NCBI RefSeq assembly: GCF_025821625.1
Contig: NZ_JACKSH010000125.1
Span: forward strand, 1,099 to 41,205
Direction of reading: 5' to 3'
Length of the DNA: 40,107 nucleotides
DNA from: Mycolicibacterium pyrenivorans
GTDB lineage: Bacteria; Actinomycetota; Actinomycetes; Mycobacteriales; Mycobacteriaceae
The notes under the pieces are model-generated. The model saw nothing but the letters and a program-made list of their open reading frames with translations, had not been told where the DNA came from and ran no database searches. The first letter of the stretch is position 1. Every line of letters starts with the position of its first letter. Positions 24,970 to 33,740 of the stretch are shown in pieces. Both the position numbers and the translations under genes were made by a program.

Positions 24970-26228
24970 GCCTCACTTCCGGTTCTCGCCACCGCCCGCG
25001 CCGCATGGCGGTGACCCCGCAGTTCGTAACCCACCACCGACACCACGGGAGCCAGCGTCACGACCAGCAGACAGGTGGCCATCGAGATGCCGTTGGCGGC
25101 CAGCAGCACGGCCAGACCGAGCACCGCGGCGACACCGGCGAGCAGCAGTACGTGCAACACGGGGGAGTTGTGCGTCATGACCGCGTAGAGCGCGTAGACC
25201 ATCACGATGTACACGCCGACCGGAATGACGACGGAGAGCACCGTGGCGACCGACCCCAACTCGGTGTGGTGCTCGATGTAGTACGCCGCCGCGTGCAGTC
25301 CGGCGCCCGTGGCCACGATCGAGGCGTACACCAGGATGTGCAGATACCCGAACCAGAACGATCGCTCGCGGCGGGCGTGCAGGATGTCGGCTTGCGGGAG
25401 AACGAAATACGTCCACCACATGCCGAAGGTGAGGCCCGTGCCCGCGACGCCGACGAACACGGCCTCGACGGACCATCCCTGCTCCCCCACCACCGCCGAC
25501 AGCGAGGCGACGGTGCCGACCACACCCTCACCGAGGGCGATGATCGTGAACAGCCCGTATCGCTCCACGATGTGATGGGCATGCCACGGGGTGCCGCCCT
25601 GCCGGGTCTCCGCGATCAACGGCCCCAACATCTCGACGAGCACCAGTGTGAGCACGATCGCCGCGGTGACGAGAACCGATGTGTGGACGAATATCGCCGC
25701 GACCCAGCCGATTTGGGCGACGGTGATCCACAGCGCGTAGGTCAGGCAGGCCCTGCGCCGCGGCGGGTCCTGCCTCGCGGCGCGCAACCACTGAGCGACC
25801 ATCGCGGTCCGCATCACCACATACCCCGCGACGACAACCCTGTTGTCGACGTGGCCGCCGTGTTCGATCGATGAGTACAGCTGCGGAAGCCCGAGCGCCA
25901 GCACGATCACGCCGACCATCTGCAGCATGGTCGTCAGGCGGTAGATCCAGTCGTCGGTGTCGTAGGCCGAGGCGAACCAGCTGAAGTTGATCCACGCCCA
26001 GCAGACGGCGAACATCGCGAAGGCGAACGCCGCCAAGCCGGCGGCCACGTGAGCGCCGGCGAGCGCATGCGCGACCTGTGAGGCCGAGATGCCGAACGCC
26101 ACGACGAACGTCAGATCGAACAGCAGTTCCAGTGGCGTCGCCGCCCGATTCGACTCATGCGGATCCCGTCCGGCCATCCGCCGGAACCGGTGTGCCTGGC
26201 TGACAGGCCCTTGCGCTCCTTCGGTCAC
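24966..26228 (-). CDS. LtrA-like integral membrane protein
   Basis: 420-residue membrane protein of the low-temperature-requirement A family. The signature ATPLELLFDLTFVVAFGISA is at residues about 31-50. Some ten hydrophobic helices follow, including FAFAMFAVCWAWINFSWFAS, the polar YDTDDWIYRL loop, HAHHIVERYGLFTIIALGEG, WWTYFVLPQAD, and YLHILVYASIVATGAGLHAA. The biochemical role of the family is unknown; it was named from Listeria growth at low temperature. The start is the GTG at 26228 with AAGGGGA upstream; longer readings run into the divergent IspD-like gene. Transcription diverges from that gene across 65 bp. Confidence 0.85.
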   Translation of the reverse strand: MTEGAQGPVSQAHRFRRMAGRDPHESNRAATPLELLFDLTFVVAFGISASQVAHALAGAHVAAGLAAFAFAMFAVCWAWINFSWFASAYDTDDWIYRLTTMLQMVGVIVLALGLPQLYSSIEHGGHVDNRVVVAGYVVMRTAMVAQWLRAARQDPPRRRACLTYALWITVAQIGWVAAIFVHTSVLVTAAIVLTLVLVEMLGPLIAETRQGGTPWHAHHIVERYGLFTIIALGEGVVGTVASLSAVVGEQGWSVEAVFVGVAGTGLTFGMWWTYFVLPQADILHARRERSFWFGYLHILVYASIVATGAGLHAAAYYIEHHTELGSVATVLSVVIPVGVYIVMVYALYAVMTHNSPVLHVLLLAGVAAVLGLAVLLAANGISMATCLLVVTLAPVVSVVGYELRGHRHAARAVARTGSEA

Positions 26229-26281
26229 CGACCGTCCCCTTTCATGCCGGTCGTCGACGCTACCGCTGACACCCGCCGCGA

Positions 26282-26287
26282 TACTGT
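26282..26287 (+). promoter_or_regulatory. -10 element of a probable leaderless transcript
   Basis: TACTGT ends seven bases before the ATG at 26294, so transcription would begin at the start codon itself. No ribosome-binding site precedes the ATG, which agrees with leaderless translation. No clear -35 element is seen. Confidence 0.4.
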
Positions 26288-26293
26288 TCGTCC

Positions 26294-27013
26294 ATGGGCA
26301 TGGCGGTCGGTGTGGTGTTGGCCGCCGGTCTGGGCACCCGGGTGGGCGCCGACGGGAACAAGGCCTACCTGCCGCTGTCCGGACGCAGCATGCTGATCTG
26401 GTCGCTGCAGACGCTCTCGCAGCACCCGGATGTCGCACGCACCGTTCTGGTGTTCCGCCGCGGCGAGTTCGCGCTTGCCCGCGACAGCGTGCAGCGTGAA
26501 CTTCCAGCCGCACAGGTGGAAATGGTCGAGGGCGGTGCGACCAGACACGCCTCTGAGGCCAACGTGCTGGGGTATCTGGCCACCGACATCGAATCCGGGG
26601 CAGTCGACGTGGTCGCCATCCATGACGCGGCCCGCCCGCTCGCGGGACCCGAGATGTTCGGCAGCGCGATCGCGATCGCACGCGAGTGCGGCGGTGCGTT
26701 GCCCGCCCTTCCCATCGCGGGCGTTGCCCGGGTCGGTGCGACGGGCCTGGAATCCCTTGCCGATCAGGGGCCACTGGTCAGAGTGCAGACACCGCAGGCG
26801 TTCCGCGCCCGTGAGTTGTTGCAGGCCTACCGCAGCGCCGACCGCGACGGGTTCGAGGGCACCGACACATCGTCGTGCATCGAGCGGTACGCCGCTGTGC
26901 AGGTGCGTACCTTCCCCGGAGATGCCGCCAACCTCAAGGTCACCTACGGGCGGGATGTCGCTGTCGCGCAACGTCTTCTCAATCAGCGATCAGGTCCTGC
27001 CGCCCCTCGATGA
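26294..27013 (+). CDS. IspD-like cytidylyltransferase
   Basis: 239-residue nucleotidyltransferase resembling 2-C-methyl-D-erythritol 4-phosphate cytidylyltransferase. The nucleotide-binding start GVVLAAGLGTRVGADGNKAY contains the G-G-R-K pattern, and VEGGATRHASEANVLGYL, VVAIHDAARPLAGPEMF and VRVQTPQAFRARELL match the family. It is not next to ispF, so it may be a paralogue rather than the essential MEP-pathway enzyme, and its acceptor substrate is open. Its last 35 bases overlap the 3' end of a second, degenerate IspD-like gene on the other strand. It appears to be expressed from a leaderless promoter. Confidence 0.85.
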   Translation: MGMAVGVVLAAGLGTRVGADGNKAYLPLSGRSMLIWSLQTLSQHPDVARTVLVFRRGEFALARDSVQRELPAAQVEMVEGGATRHASEANVLGYLATDIESGAVDVVAIHDAARPLAGPEMFGSAIAIARECGGALPALPIAGVARVGATGLESLADQGPLVRVQTPQAFRARELLQAYRSADRDGFEGTDTSSCIERYAAVQVRTFPGDAANLKVTYGRDVAVAQRLLNQRSGPAAPR

Positions 27014-27656
27014 TGGCGGCCAGATAGTCGGTGTCGCGCGGCAACTCGACGCTCAACGCAGCGTCGTCCCCGTCGATCACGGTCACCTCTGTTCCCGTCG
27101 ACAGCGCCGCCTCGAGTTCGTCGAACGGCGCCGAATCGCTCTGTGCCACCAGCAACGCCAAGGCGTCGGCGGTGAAGCCGCGGGGATACTGCACGGTGCG
27201 GAGCTGCGAGCGGTCCAGAGTCGCCGTCACCACCCCTTCCGCGGAGACCGACTTGACGCTGTCGGTGACGGGGCGGGCTGGCATGACCGCGACCGCACCG
27301 TCGCGCAACGTCGCCACAATTCGGTCGAGAACATCGGCCCCGACCAGCGGCCATTCGATGTCGTGCAGCACGACGTGCGGGCGGCCTGCGAGCTCTCGCA
27401 ACCCCGCCGCGACGCACTGGGCCCGCTCTCCGGGCGACTCGGCGACCGCGATCCGCACGGCGGAGAACTCCTGGCCCGCGAGGGCTCGGCGCACGGGCTC
27501 GCGTAGCTGTTCGGCCACCGCGACCACGACGTCGGCGGTCTCCGTGAGGCTGCGGACGACCCTTTCCAGCGGTGACAGGCCGGCCACGGCGGCGAGCACC
27601 GCCGCAGGGCGCTCGGCGAACCGGGCGGGCACCGGAACGATCGCCGCCACACTCAC
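26979..27656 (-). CDS. Degenerate IspD-like protein
   Basis: 225-residue protein related in layout to IspD: HVVLHDIEWPLVGADVLDRI corresponds to the HDAARP segment, and LRTVQYPRGFTADALALLV to VQTPQAF. The glycine-rich start with its catalytic Arg and Lys is absent (AAIVPVPARFAERPAAVLAA), so cytidylyl transfer is doubtful and the protein may be a regulatory or specialised partner. It converges on and overlaps the active-looking IspD-like gene by 35 bp. GTG at 27656; a TAACCT -10 element ends eight bases upstream, close to leaderless geometry. It is followed upstream by the Mce-associated gene pair, 18 bp away. Confidence 0.75.
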   Translation of the reverse strand: MSVAAIVPVPARFAERPAAVLAAVAGLSPLERVVRSLTETADVVVAVAEQLREPVRRALAGQEFSAVRIAVAESPGERAQCVAAGLRELAGRPHVVLHDIEWPLVGADVLDRIVATLRDGAVAVMPARPVTDSVKSVSAEGVVTATLDRSQLRTVQYPRGFTADALALLVAQSDSAPFDELEAALSTGTEVTVIDGDDAALSVELPRDTDYLAAIIEGRQDLIAD

Positions 27657-27674
27657 GGCGCTGAGGTTATACCG

Positions 27675-28322
27675 CTACACCGGATCGAACGACTCGATGA
27701 GCCAGGCGCCGTCGACCTTCGTCAGACCCACCTTGACGCTGCTCGCCGCGAACGCCCCGTCGGGATTCTCCTTGCTCGTGGTCGTCTGGTTGATGAACAC
27801 CAGCACCTCGGCGGAATCGGGCTCGATGTCCGACACCGCGGCCCGGACGACCGACGCCGTGGTCTTGACGGATTTCTCCTTGGCCGCCGGCGTGACGATC
27901 TGCTCGGTGAATTGCGTGTAATACGAGAGGAAATCACCGGTCAACCGCGCCTTGGCGGCTGTGAAGTCCTGGTCGAGAGACTCGGGCGAATAAGACAGCA
28001 GGGCGATGGTCCCGCTGGTGGCGGCGTCGAGCGCGACCTTCGACGCAGCGGCATCGGTCTGCTGGTCGGGCCGGTACTGACTGACGTAGAGCCAGCCCGC
28101 CAGTCCCGCGGACGCGAGCAGTGCGGCAGCCAGCGCGACCGCGCCCACGAGCGCGCGGCCGCCGCGCCGCGAGCGGCGGGTGCCGGCGGACTCGATGTCG
28201 GTCGAGGTCTCGGGCTCCACACCGGTCGGCTGCGCAGCGTCCGGCTCTTCGCCGACGGTGTCGTCGGCCCCGTCGGCGGCCGTCACCTCGTCGGGTTCGG
28301 TGTTCTTGCCATCAGCGCTCAC
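27675..28322 (-). CDS. Mce-associated membrane protein (second gene of pair)
   Basis: 215-residue single-pass membrane protein of the Mam/Mce-associated type. It has an acidic, disordered cytoplasmic N-terminus (residues 1 to about 50), a membrane helix (LVGAVALAAALLASAGLAGW) and an extracytoplasmic alpha-beta domain: AATSGTIALLSYSPESLDQD, LTGDFLSYYTQFTEQIVTPA, and the end VGLTKVDGAWLIESFDPV. Such proteins stabilise or assist Mce lipid-import complexes. The GTG start overlaps the TGA of the upstream gene (GTGA), so the two are coupled. No mce genes are in the window, so this is an orphan pair like OmamA/OmamB. Confidence 0.85.
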   Translation of the reverse strand: MSADGKNTEPDEVTAADGADDTVGEEPDAAQPTGVEPETSTDIESAGTRRSRRGGRALVGAVALAAALLASAGLAGWLYVSQYRPDQQTDAAASKVALDAATSGTIALLSYSPESLDQDFTAAKARLTGDFLSYYTQFTEQIVTPAAKEKSVKTTASVVRAAVSDIEPDSAEVLVFINQTTTSKENPDGAFAASSVKVGLTKVDGAWLIESFDPV

Positions 28323-29221
28323 GGGACGAACTCCACTTTCGACATCTTGATCTGGTCGCCCTCCCGCTGAAGGTCCACGCTGAGCCGCCACGTACGTGGT
28401 TCCTGATTGGCCCCTGCGGAGTTGGTGACTCGAGAGGATGCGGCGACCAGCACGACGGCCTTGTCGTCCGACATCGATTCGACGGCCACGGAGTTGACCG
28501 TGACCTCGGTGATGACCTTGGACTCCTGAGCCACCTGGACGAAGTCGGTCGCCTGCTGCTCGAAGTCGGTCTTGAACTGCCCGGTCGCGTTGTCGATGAT
28601 GCGCTGGACGCCCTCTTCTGCCTTGTTGAAGTCCAGGGACATCAAGGTCACGACACTCTGCCGACCCGCGGCGGTGTACTCGGCGTTCTGCTGCTGCAGT
28701 TTCTGCGCCTCACGGTGGGTCCAGGCCATGTATCCACTCACGGCCAGAAGCGCCACCGTGCACAGGACCGCCACCGCGGCGGCGAGCGCCTTCCAGCCCG
28801 GCCGGGGAAGCCTGCGCCAACGAGACCTGGCGGGTTCGGTCCCACCTTCATCGTCGGCGGTCGTGTCCTCGTCGGCCTCGTCGATCCCCGCGTCGTCCAG
28901 TTCGACCAGTTCTGGGGCTTCGGCCGGCGGCTCGGCGACGGCCGCTTCGCCGTCGGTGGCTTCCGGTTCGACCTCGACGTTCGGTTTGTCGGACACCTGC
29001 TTCTCGGAGACGGCGGCGTCTTCGGCTTCTCGACGAAGTCGCAGCGCGCGCGCTCGTGCGCGAGCCGCAGCAGCCATCGCCTCGGCCTCGGCGGCCTCCG
29101 CTTCGGCCTCCTCGGCGAGCGCGCGGGCCTGCTGCGGATCCGCCGCATGCTCGGCGCCCTGCGGCGGTTGCTCGACGCGGTCGGCGTCGATCACCGAGTC
29201 ACGGCGCCTGAAAGACGGCAC
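28319..29221 (-). CDS. Mce-associated membrane protein with coiled-coil N-terminus
   Basis: 300-residue protein, first of a two-gene operon. Residues about 30-66 are an Ala/Glu/Arg-rich helix (RALAEEAEAEAAEAEAMAAA) likely to coil, followed by a long acidic disordered stretch (70-130), one membrane helix (ALAAAVAVLCTVALLAVSGY) and an extracytoplasmic Mam domain (QSVVTLMSLDFNKAEEGVQR, then ATGQFKTDFEQQATDFVQVA, and the end VDLQREGDQIKMSKVEFVP). It probably pairs with the product of the following gene. GTG start with AAGGAGG five bases upstream. An operator-like palindrome lies 55 bp upstream. Confidence 0.85.
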   Translation of the reverse strand: MPSFRRRDSVIDADRVEQPPQGAEHAADPQQARALAEEAEAEAAEAEAMAAAARARARALRLRREAEDAAVSEKQVSDKPNVEVEPEATDGEAAVAEPPAEAPELVELDDAGIDEADEDTTADDEGGTEPARSRWRRLPRPGWKALAAAVAVLCTVALLAVSGYMAWTHREAQKLQQQNAEYTAAGRQSVVTLMSLDFNKAEEGVQRIIDNATGQFKTDFEQQATDFVQVAQESKVITEVTVNSVAVESMSDDKAVVLVAASSRVTNSAGANQEPRTWRLSVDLQREGDQIKMSKVEFVP

Positions 29222-29275
29222 ACCGACCTCCTTGCATTGTCACGCGCCAGTGCGCATGTGCGCATGTGCGTTACT

Positions 29276-29290
29276 GAGAATGGCATTCTT
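29276..29290. promoter_or_regulatory. GAGAAT-N3-ATTCTC-type element upstream of the Mam operon
   Basis: GAGAATGGCATTCTT is a near-perfect inverted repeat (one mismatched pair) in the 159-bp gap 29222-29380 upstream of the leftward Mce-associated operon. It matches the element found at 32062-32076 and weaker ones at 33708 and 34488. A GCGCATGT duplication also lies at 29252-29267. Confidence 0.5.
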
Positions 29291-29380
29291 CTTTTTTGAG
29301 TATTGACGCGACGATACCCGTCGCCGCGCAGCCCGAGCAAAGGGCGCTGCGGAAATGCTATTTACACGCTGTGGGATTGC

Positions 29381-30853
29381 TCAGCGGTGATTGTGTTGCA
29401 GCTTGTCCTTCATCACCTTGCCGGTGGCGTTCAACGGCAACTCGTCGAGGAACTCTACATACCGCGGCACCTTGAAACCGGCCATTCGGTCGCGACTCCA
29501 TGCGATCAGTTCCTCGGCGGTCAGCGAGCCGTCCAATCCGTGCCCCGGGGTCTCGGCGACGACGAACGCCTTGCCGACCTGGCCCAGCCGTTCGTCGGCC
29601 ACCCCGATGACCGCGGCCTGCGCCACCTGCGGGTGCTCTAGGAGGAAGCCTTCGATCTCGGCGGGATAGGCGTTGAACCCCCCGACGATGAACATGTCCT
29701 TCTTGCGGCCGACGATCCGCAGCCTGCCTGCCGAATCGAGCGTGCCCAGATCACCGGTGTGCAACCAGCCGTCGGGGTCGATCGCCTCGGCGGTCGCGGC
29801 GGGGTCGTCCAGATAGCCCTGCATCACGGTGTAGCCACGCACCAGCACCTCGCCGTCCTCGGCGATGCGCATCTCCACGCCGTCACAGGCCACGCCGGCA
29901 GTGGTGGCGATGTCGGTGAACGAGTCCCCCGGCCGCGACAAGGTCACCGTGCCCGCCTCGGTGAGCCCGTAGCCCGTGGCCAGCGTCTGGAACGGAAGCT
30001 CCTCGTGTACTCGCCGCACGAGCTCGACCGGGATGTCGGCCGCGCCCGTGACACCGGCACGGAGCGTGGCAAGCTTCGCCTTGTCGTCCACACCCAGCAG
30101 GGAGTGATACAGCGTCGGCGGCCCGGGCAGCATCGTGACTCGTTCTGCCGCAATGAGTTCCACGACGCGATCGACGTCGAACACAGGCACCGGCAGCATC
30201 GTCGCGCCCCGGATGAACGACGCGATCAGGCCCGCTTTGTATCCGAACGTGTGGAAGAACGGGTTGACCATCAGATAGCGGTCACCCTGACGAAGGTCCG
30301 CCAGGTCGCACCACTCTTCGTACAGGCGAAGGTTCTGACGATGGTTCATCATCACGCCCTTGGGCCGACCGGTGGTGCCTGAGGTGAAGATGATGTCGGA
30401 GATGTCGCCGCCGTCGACCGGTCGAATGAACGGCCCGCCGCCGGCCAGGAAATCGGACTTCACGTCGATCACCGGGACCCCTTCGGGGGCGGTGTATTCG
30501 ACCCCGAGGAAGCCCTGCTGCACCAACACCGCCTTGGCCCCGCTGCGGCTGATGATGTCGGCCGCCTCGTCGGTCTTGAACCGGGTGTTGACGGGCACCA
30601 GCACACCGCCTGCGGTGATCAAGCCGAACGCGGCGATGATCCACTCGGCGCTGTTGGGCGCCCAGAGTGCGGCGCGCTCCCCCTTCGCGATGCCGAGGTC
30701 AGCGAATGCCCCTGCGGCGCAGTGAATTCGCTCGACCAACTCACTGAAGGACAGGCGCAGCGGGCCGTCGACGACCGCTTCCGCGTCGCCGAACCGGTCC
30801 GCCGCGCTCGACACCATCTCCGGGATGGTGTCCCAGCGGGCCTGGTACGTCAC
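29381..30853 (-). CDS. Acyl-CoA synthetase, FadD3-like
   Basis: 490-residue AMP-forming ligase activating a carboxylic acid to its CoA thioester. The ATP-binding signature IIFTSGTTGRPKGVMMNHRQ, the aromatic hinge TGYGLTEAG, GWLHTGDLGTLDSAGRLRIV with its catalytic Asp, GRKKDMFIVGGFNAYPAEIE and the C-terminal Lys in NATGKVMKDKL are all present. The general look, including NPFFHTFGYKAG, resembles FadD3, which activates a steroid ring-degradation acid, but the substrate here is unproven. The GTG start overlaps the stop of the upstream amidohydrolase gene (GTGA), so they form one operon. Confidence 0.88.
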   Translation of the reverse strand: MTYQARWDTIPEMVSSAADRFGDAEAVVDGPLRLSFSELVERIHCAAGAFADLGIAKGERAALWAPNSAEWIIAAFGLITAGGVLVPVNTRFKTDEAADIISRSGAKAVLVQQGFLGVEYTAPEGVPVIDVKSDFLAGGGPFIRPVDGGDISDIIFTSGTTGRPKGVMMNHRQNLRLYEEWCDLADLRQGDRYLMVNPFFHTFGYKAGLIASFIRGATMLPVPVFDVDRVVELIAAERVTMLPGPPTLYHSLLGVDDKAKLATLRAGVTGAADIPVELVRRVHEELPFQTLATGYGLTEAGTVTLSRPGDSFTDIATTAGVACDGVEMRIAEDGEVLVRGYTVMQGYLDDPAATAEAIDPDGWLHTGDLGTLDSAGRLRIVGRKKDMFIVGGFNAYPAEIEGFLLEHPQVAQAAVIGVADERLGQVGKAFVVAETPGHGLDGSLTAEELIAWSRDRMAGFKVPRYVEFLDELPLNATGKVMKDKLQHNHR

Positions 30854-32039
30854 GTAGTGACGAGGCGACCCAGGTTGCCGCCCATGATCTTCGCCTGATC
30901 CTCCACCGAGAGGTGTTCGAGCGCAGTCACGTAGTGGGTCGGCTCGGCCAGACCCTCAGGATGCGGCCAGTCGGACCCGTACAGCACCTGGTCCACACCG
31001 ATCAGGTTGATCAGGTCGTCGATGCCCTCCTCGTAGAAGGGGCTGACGTAGATGCGGTTCTTGATCTCCTCGATCGGGTTGCCGAGGAACGCCTCGGGCG
31101 CCTTCTTGTAGACCTCGGCCATCGAGTCCAGCAGCGGGAACATCCACTTCGACCCGGCCTCGACGATGCCGACCTTCAGCTTCGGGAAGCGGAACAGTGC
31201 GCCGTGGATGACCCAGGAGGCCACCGCGTCCTGAATCGGGCGCCACTCGTTGAGGATCGACATCGCGTTGGTCTGGAACGGCAGCATCTCCTGGGCGGCG
31301 CCGTCCCACTCGGAGGTGTAGCGGGAGTAGCCGCTGTCGCTGGAGTGCATCCCGACGAATACGTCGTGGTGCACGACGCGCTCCCAGAACGGGTCGAACT
31401 CGGGCAGCGCGAACGACCGCGGGCCGCGGAAGCCGGGCACCGGAGCCGGGCGGATCAGGATCGCGCGGGCGCCGCGCTTGACCGCCCATTCCAGCTCCTC
31501 GATCGCCTTCTCCACGATCGGCAGCGTGATGACCGGGGTGGTGAAGATGCGGTTCTGGTAGTTGAAGCCCCACACCTCGTCGAGCCACTGGTTCAGCGCG
31601 TGGATGATGACGTGGATGGCGACGGGGTCGTCGGACAGCCGCTCCTCGATCAGGCTGGCCAGCGTCGGGAACATCAAGCTCCGTTCGATGCCCAGCTCAT
31701 CCATCACCTTGATGCGCGGCTCGGGCTCGAAGAACGCCGGGATGGCCTTCATCGGCTCGCCGAACAGTTCGCGCTTGCTCTTGCCGTCGGGGTTGCCGTA
31801 CTTGAAGTACTCCTCCCACGCGCCCGGCTTCGCGACCACCGAGAAGGTGGGGTTGGGGATGTAGTTGCTGATCTGCCCTTCAGCGCGATCTTGGTGCGTC
31901 CGTTGACCTCGACGTACTGCACGACGTCTTTGTACTCCTTGGGGAGGTACTTGGTCATCGCCTCTGGCGGCTCGTACAGGTGGTTGTCCGCATCGAACAG
32001 CGGGAACGGGATGTCCACCCGGTGCGACAGTTGTCCCAT
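30850..32039 (-). pseudogene. Amidohydrolase-2 family protein, interrupted by one frameshift
   Basis: The ATG at 32039 starts MGQLSHRVDIPFPLFDADNH, the metal-binding DxxxH-type start of the amidohydrolase-2 (ACMSD/resorcylate decarboxylase-like) family. The frame is lost at about 31880 after GRTKIALKG. The next frame continues QISNYIPNPTFSVVAKPGAW, ERSLMFPTLASLIEERL, VFVGMHSSDSGYSRYTSEWD, KVGIVEAGSKWMFPLLDSMA and VDQVLYGSDWPHPEGLAEP with the terminal metal Asp, to the stop at 30850. Restoring one C in GGC-CAG gives 396 intact residues. The protein may act as a decarboxylase or C-C hydrolase in the pathway. The lesion is either recent or a sequencing error. Confidence 0.83.
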
Positions 32040-32061
32040 GAAAGACTCTTTTTCCTATCGG

Positions 32062-32076
32062 GAGAATCGTATTCTC
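32062..32076. promoter_or_regulatory. Perfect operator-like palindrome GAGAATCGTATTCTC
   Basis: Exact inverted repeat with a 3-base centre, between the amidohydrolase start (32039) and the upstream ligase stop. On the minus strand it overlaps a likely promoter: TTGCGG, 17 bases, TACGAT. A repressor bound here would block transcription of the amidohydrolase-fadD operon. Confidence 0.6.
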
Positions 32077-32105
32077 ATTATCAGCGGGCCGCAACGACCG
32101 GGTCG

Positions 32106-33659
32106 CTACTCGGCGATCGCCTGGCGGACGTGTTCGCGCACCCGGTACTTCTGGACCTTGCCGCTCGCCGTCCTCGGAAAGTCCTGCCCGTCGGGGACCT
32201 GATGCAGCTGTTCCGGCCACTTCTGGGCCGCCACCCCGGACTCCCGGAAATGCGCGCGGACGTCGTCCAGCGACGGCATCGGATGGCCGTCACGGACGCG
32301 CAGCACCGCGGCGGTGCGCTCCCCCAGCCGGGCGTCCGGCGCGGCGACGACGACCGCCTCGGCGACCGCGGGCATGGCGAGCAGCACCTCCTCGACCTCG
32401 ATCGCGCTGATGTTCTCGCCGCCGCGGATGATGACGTCGGCCTTGCGGTCGGTGATGGTCAGGTAACCGTCCTCGTCGACTACGCCGATGTCGCCGGTGC
32501 GGTACCAGCCCTCATCGTCGAAGGAGGCGGCGGTGAGTTCGTCGTCGGTGTAACCCAGGCACAGGTCGGGTCCGCGGCTGAAGATCTCGCCGTCGGGCCC
32601 GAGCCGAACCTCGACCCCCGGACGCGGGTCGCCGTCGGTGAACAGCCGCTTCTCTTCGGGTGCGCTCGGGCGGGATCCCGTGATCGACGGGTGCTCGGTG
32701 CTGCCGTAGGAGCGGAATACGAACATCCCCAGGTCGGTCAGCCGCCGGGTCACCGCCGCGGGAACCGTGGACCCGCCGAGGCCGACGGTCGTGAAGCGGC
32801 GGACGTGCTCGGGCCGGCAGTCGGGATGGTCCAGCAGGCTGGTGACGAAGTACGGCGGCCCACCGCCGACGGACACACCCTCGCGTTCCATGAGCTGCAG
32901 TACCTTGCCGGGATCCCAGACGTCGCACAGGTCGATGGGGGCGCCTTCGAGGACCGGTATCAGGAACGCCCCGAGCATGCCGATGAAGTGCCCGACCGGG
33001 GTCGCGGTCAGCTGACGACCCCGGTCGGGCGGGTAGTTCTCGAGCAGCTGGCGCGTCTCGAAGCTCAGCGTCTGGTGGCTGTGGATCACGCCCTTGGGAT
33101 CCCGGGTGGTGCCCGAGGTGAACGCGATCAGCGCAGGCCCGGCGGGATCGGCGGCGACCGTCCCCTCGAGAGGCTCGTCGGCCAGCAGATCGTCGAACGA
33201 CGGGGTGCCGACCAGGCCCACGATGGGCACGTCGGCGACGAGGTCGGGCTGGAAACGCATCCGTCCGAACTCGTCGGCGGTGATGAAGACTCGTGGCCGC
33301 GCGGTCGCCACGATGTGGGCGAGTTCCTTGCGGCCGTAGAAGTGCACGATGGGCACGATCACCGCGCCGAGGAAGGCCGACGCCCAGAACGTGACGGCGG
33401 CCTCGCGCCAGTTGGGCAGCTGGAGGGCGACGACGTCGCCGGCGCCCACGCCGCGGGCCTGCAGACCGGCGGCCAGCCGGCGAGCGTCGCGCTCCACCTC
33501 ACGGAAGGTCCCGGCATATGGGCGCACCGCCGAGTGGACGTAGAAGCCGCTGTCCGGGTTGTCTTTCAGTCCGGCCGCGAGGAGCTCACCGAGGGTCTCG
33601 CGGGTCCACCAGCCCTGCCGTTCATAGAGCTCGACCAGCTCAGCAGGGATCCTTCGCAT
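32106..33659 (-). CDS. Acyl-CoA synthetase (AMP-dependent ligase)
   Basis: 517-residue ligase of the acyl/aryl-CoA synthetase superfamily, distinct in sequence from the one at 29381. Motifs: LIAFTSGTTRDPKGVIHSHQ (P-loop), FRSYGSTEHPSITG (hinge), GWYRTGDIGVVDEDGYLTIT, DRKADVIIRGGENISAIEVE and PRTASGKVQKYRVREHV with the catalytic Lys. The N-terminal part (VHSAVRPYAGTFREVERDAR) is complete. The ATG at 33659 has GGAGG about a dozen bases upstream. It diverges from the enoyl-CoA hydratase gene across 81 bp that contain two half-sites of the shared operator motif. The substrate is likely a terpenoid- or steroid-derived acid, by context only. Confidence 0.87.
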   Translation of the reverse strand: MRRIPAELVELYERQGWWTRETLGELLAAGLKDNPDSGFYVHSAVRPYAGTFREVERDARRLAAGLQARGVGAGDVVALQLPNWREAAVTFWASAFLGAVIVPIVHFYGRKELAHIVATARPRVFITADEFGRMRFQPDLVADVPIVGLVGTPSFDDLLADEPLEGTVAADPAGPALIAFTSGTTRDPKGVIHSHQTLSFETRQLLENYPPDRGRQLTATPVGHFIGMLGAFLIPVLEGAPIDLCDVWDPGKVLQLMEREGVSVGGGPPYFVTSLLDHPDCRPEHVRRFTTVGLGGSTVPAAVTRRLTDLGMFVFRSYGSTEHPSITGSRPSAPEEKRLFTDGDPRPGVEVRLGPDGEIFSRGPDLCLGYTDDELTAASFDDEGWYRTGDIGVVDEDGYLTITDRKADVIIRGGENISAIEVEEVLLAMPAVAEAVVVAAPDARLGERTAAVLRVRDGHPMPSLDDVRAHFRESGVAAQKWPEQLHQVPDGQDFPRTASGKVQKYRVREHVRQAIAE

Positions 33660-33694
33660 CTCCGCCGCACACCTCCCGTTACGGACGCGATGCT

Positions 33695-33722
33695 ATTCTC
33701 CGCTGACGAGAATGCCAATACC
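33695..33722. promoter_or_regulatory. Two half-sites of the shared motif in the ligase/hydratase divergent promoter
   Basis: ATTCTC (33695-33700) and GAGAAT (33708-33713) lie seven bases apart in the 81-bp divergent region; the second continues as GAGAATGCCAATACC, a weak version of the 15-bp palindrome. One bound regulator could act on both genes. Confidence 0.4.
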
Positions 33723-33740
33723 GGACAGGGAGAATGCGCG

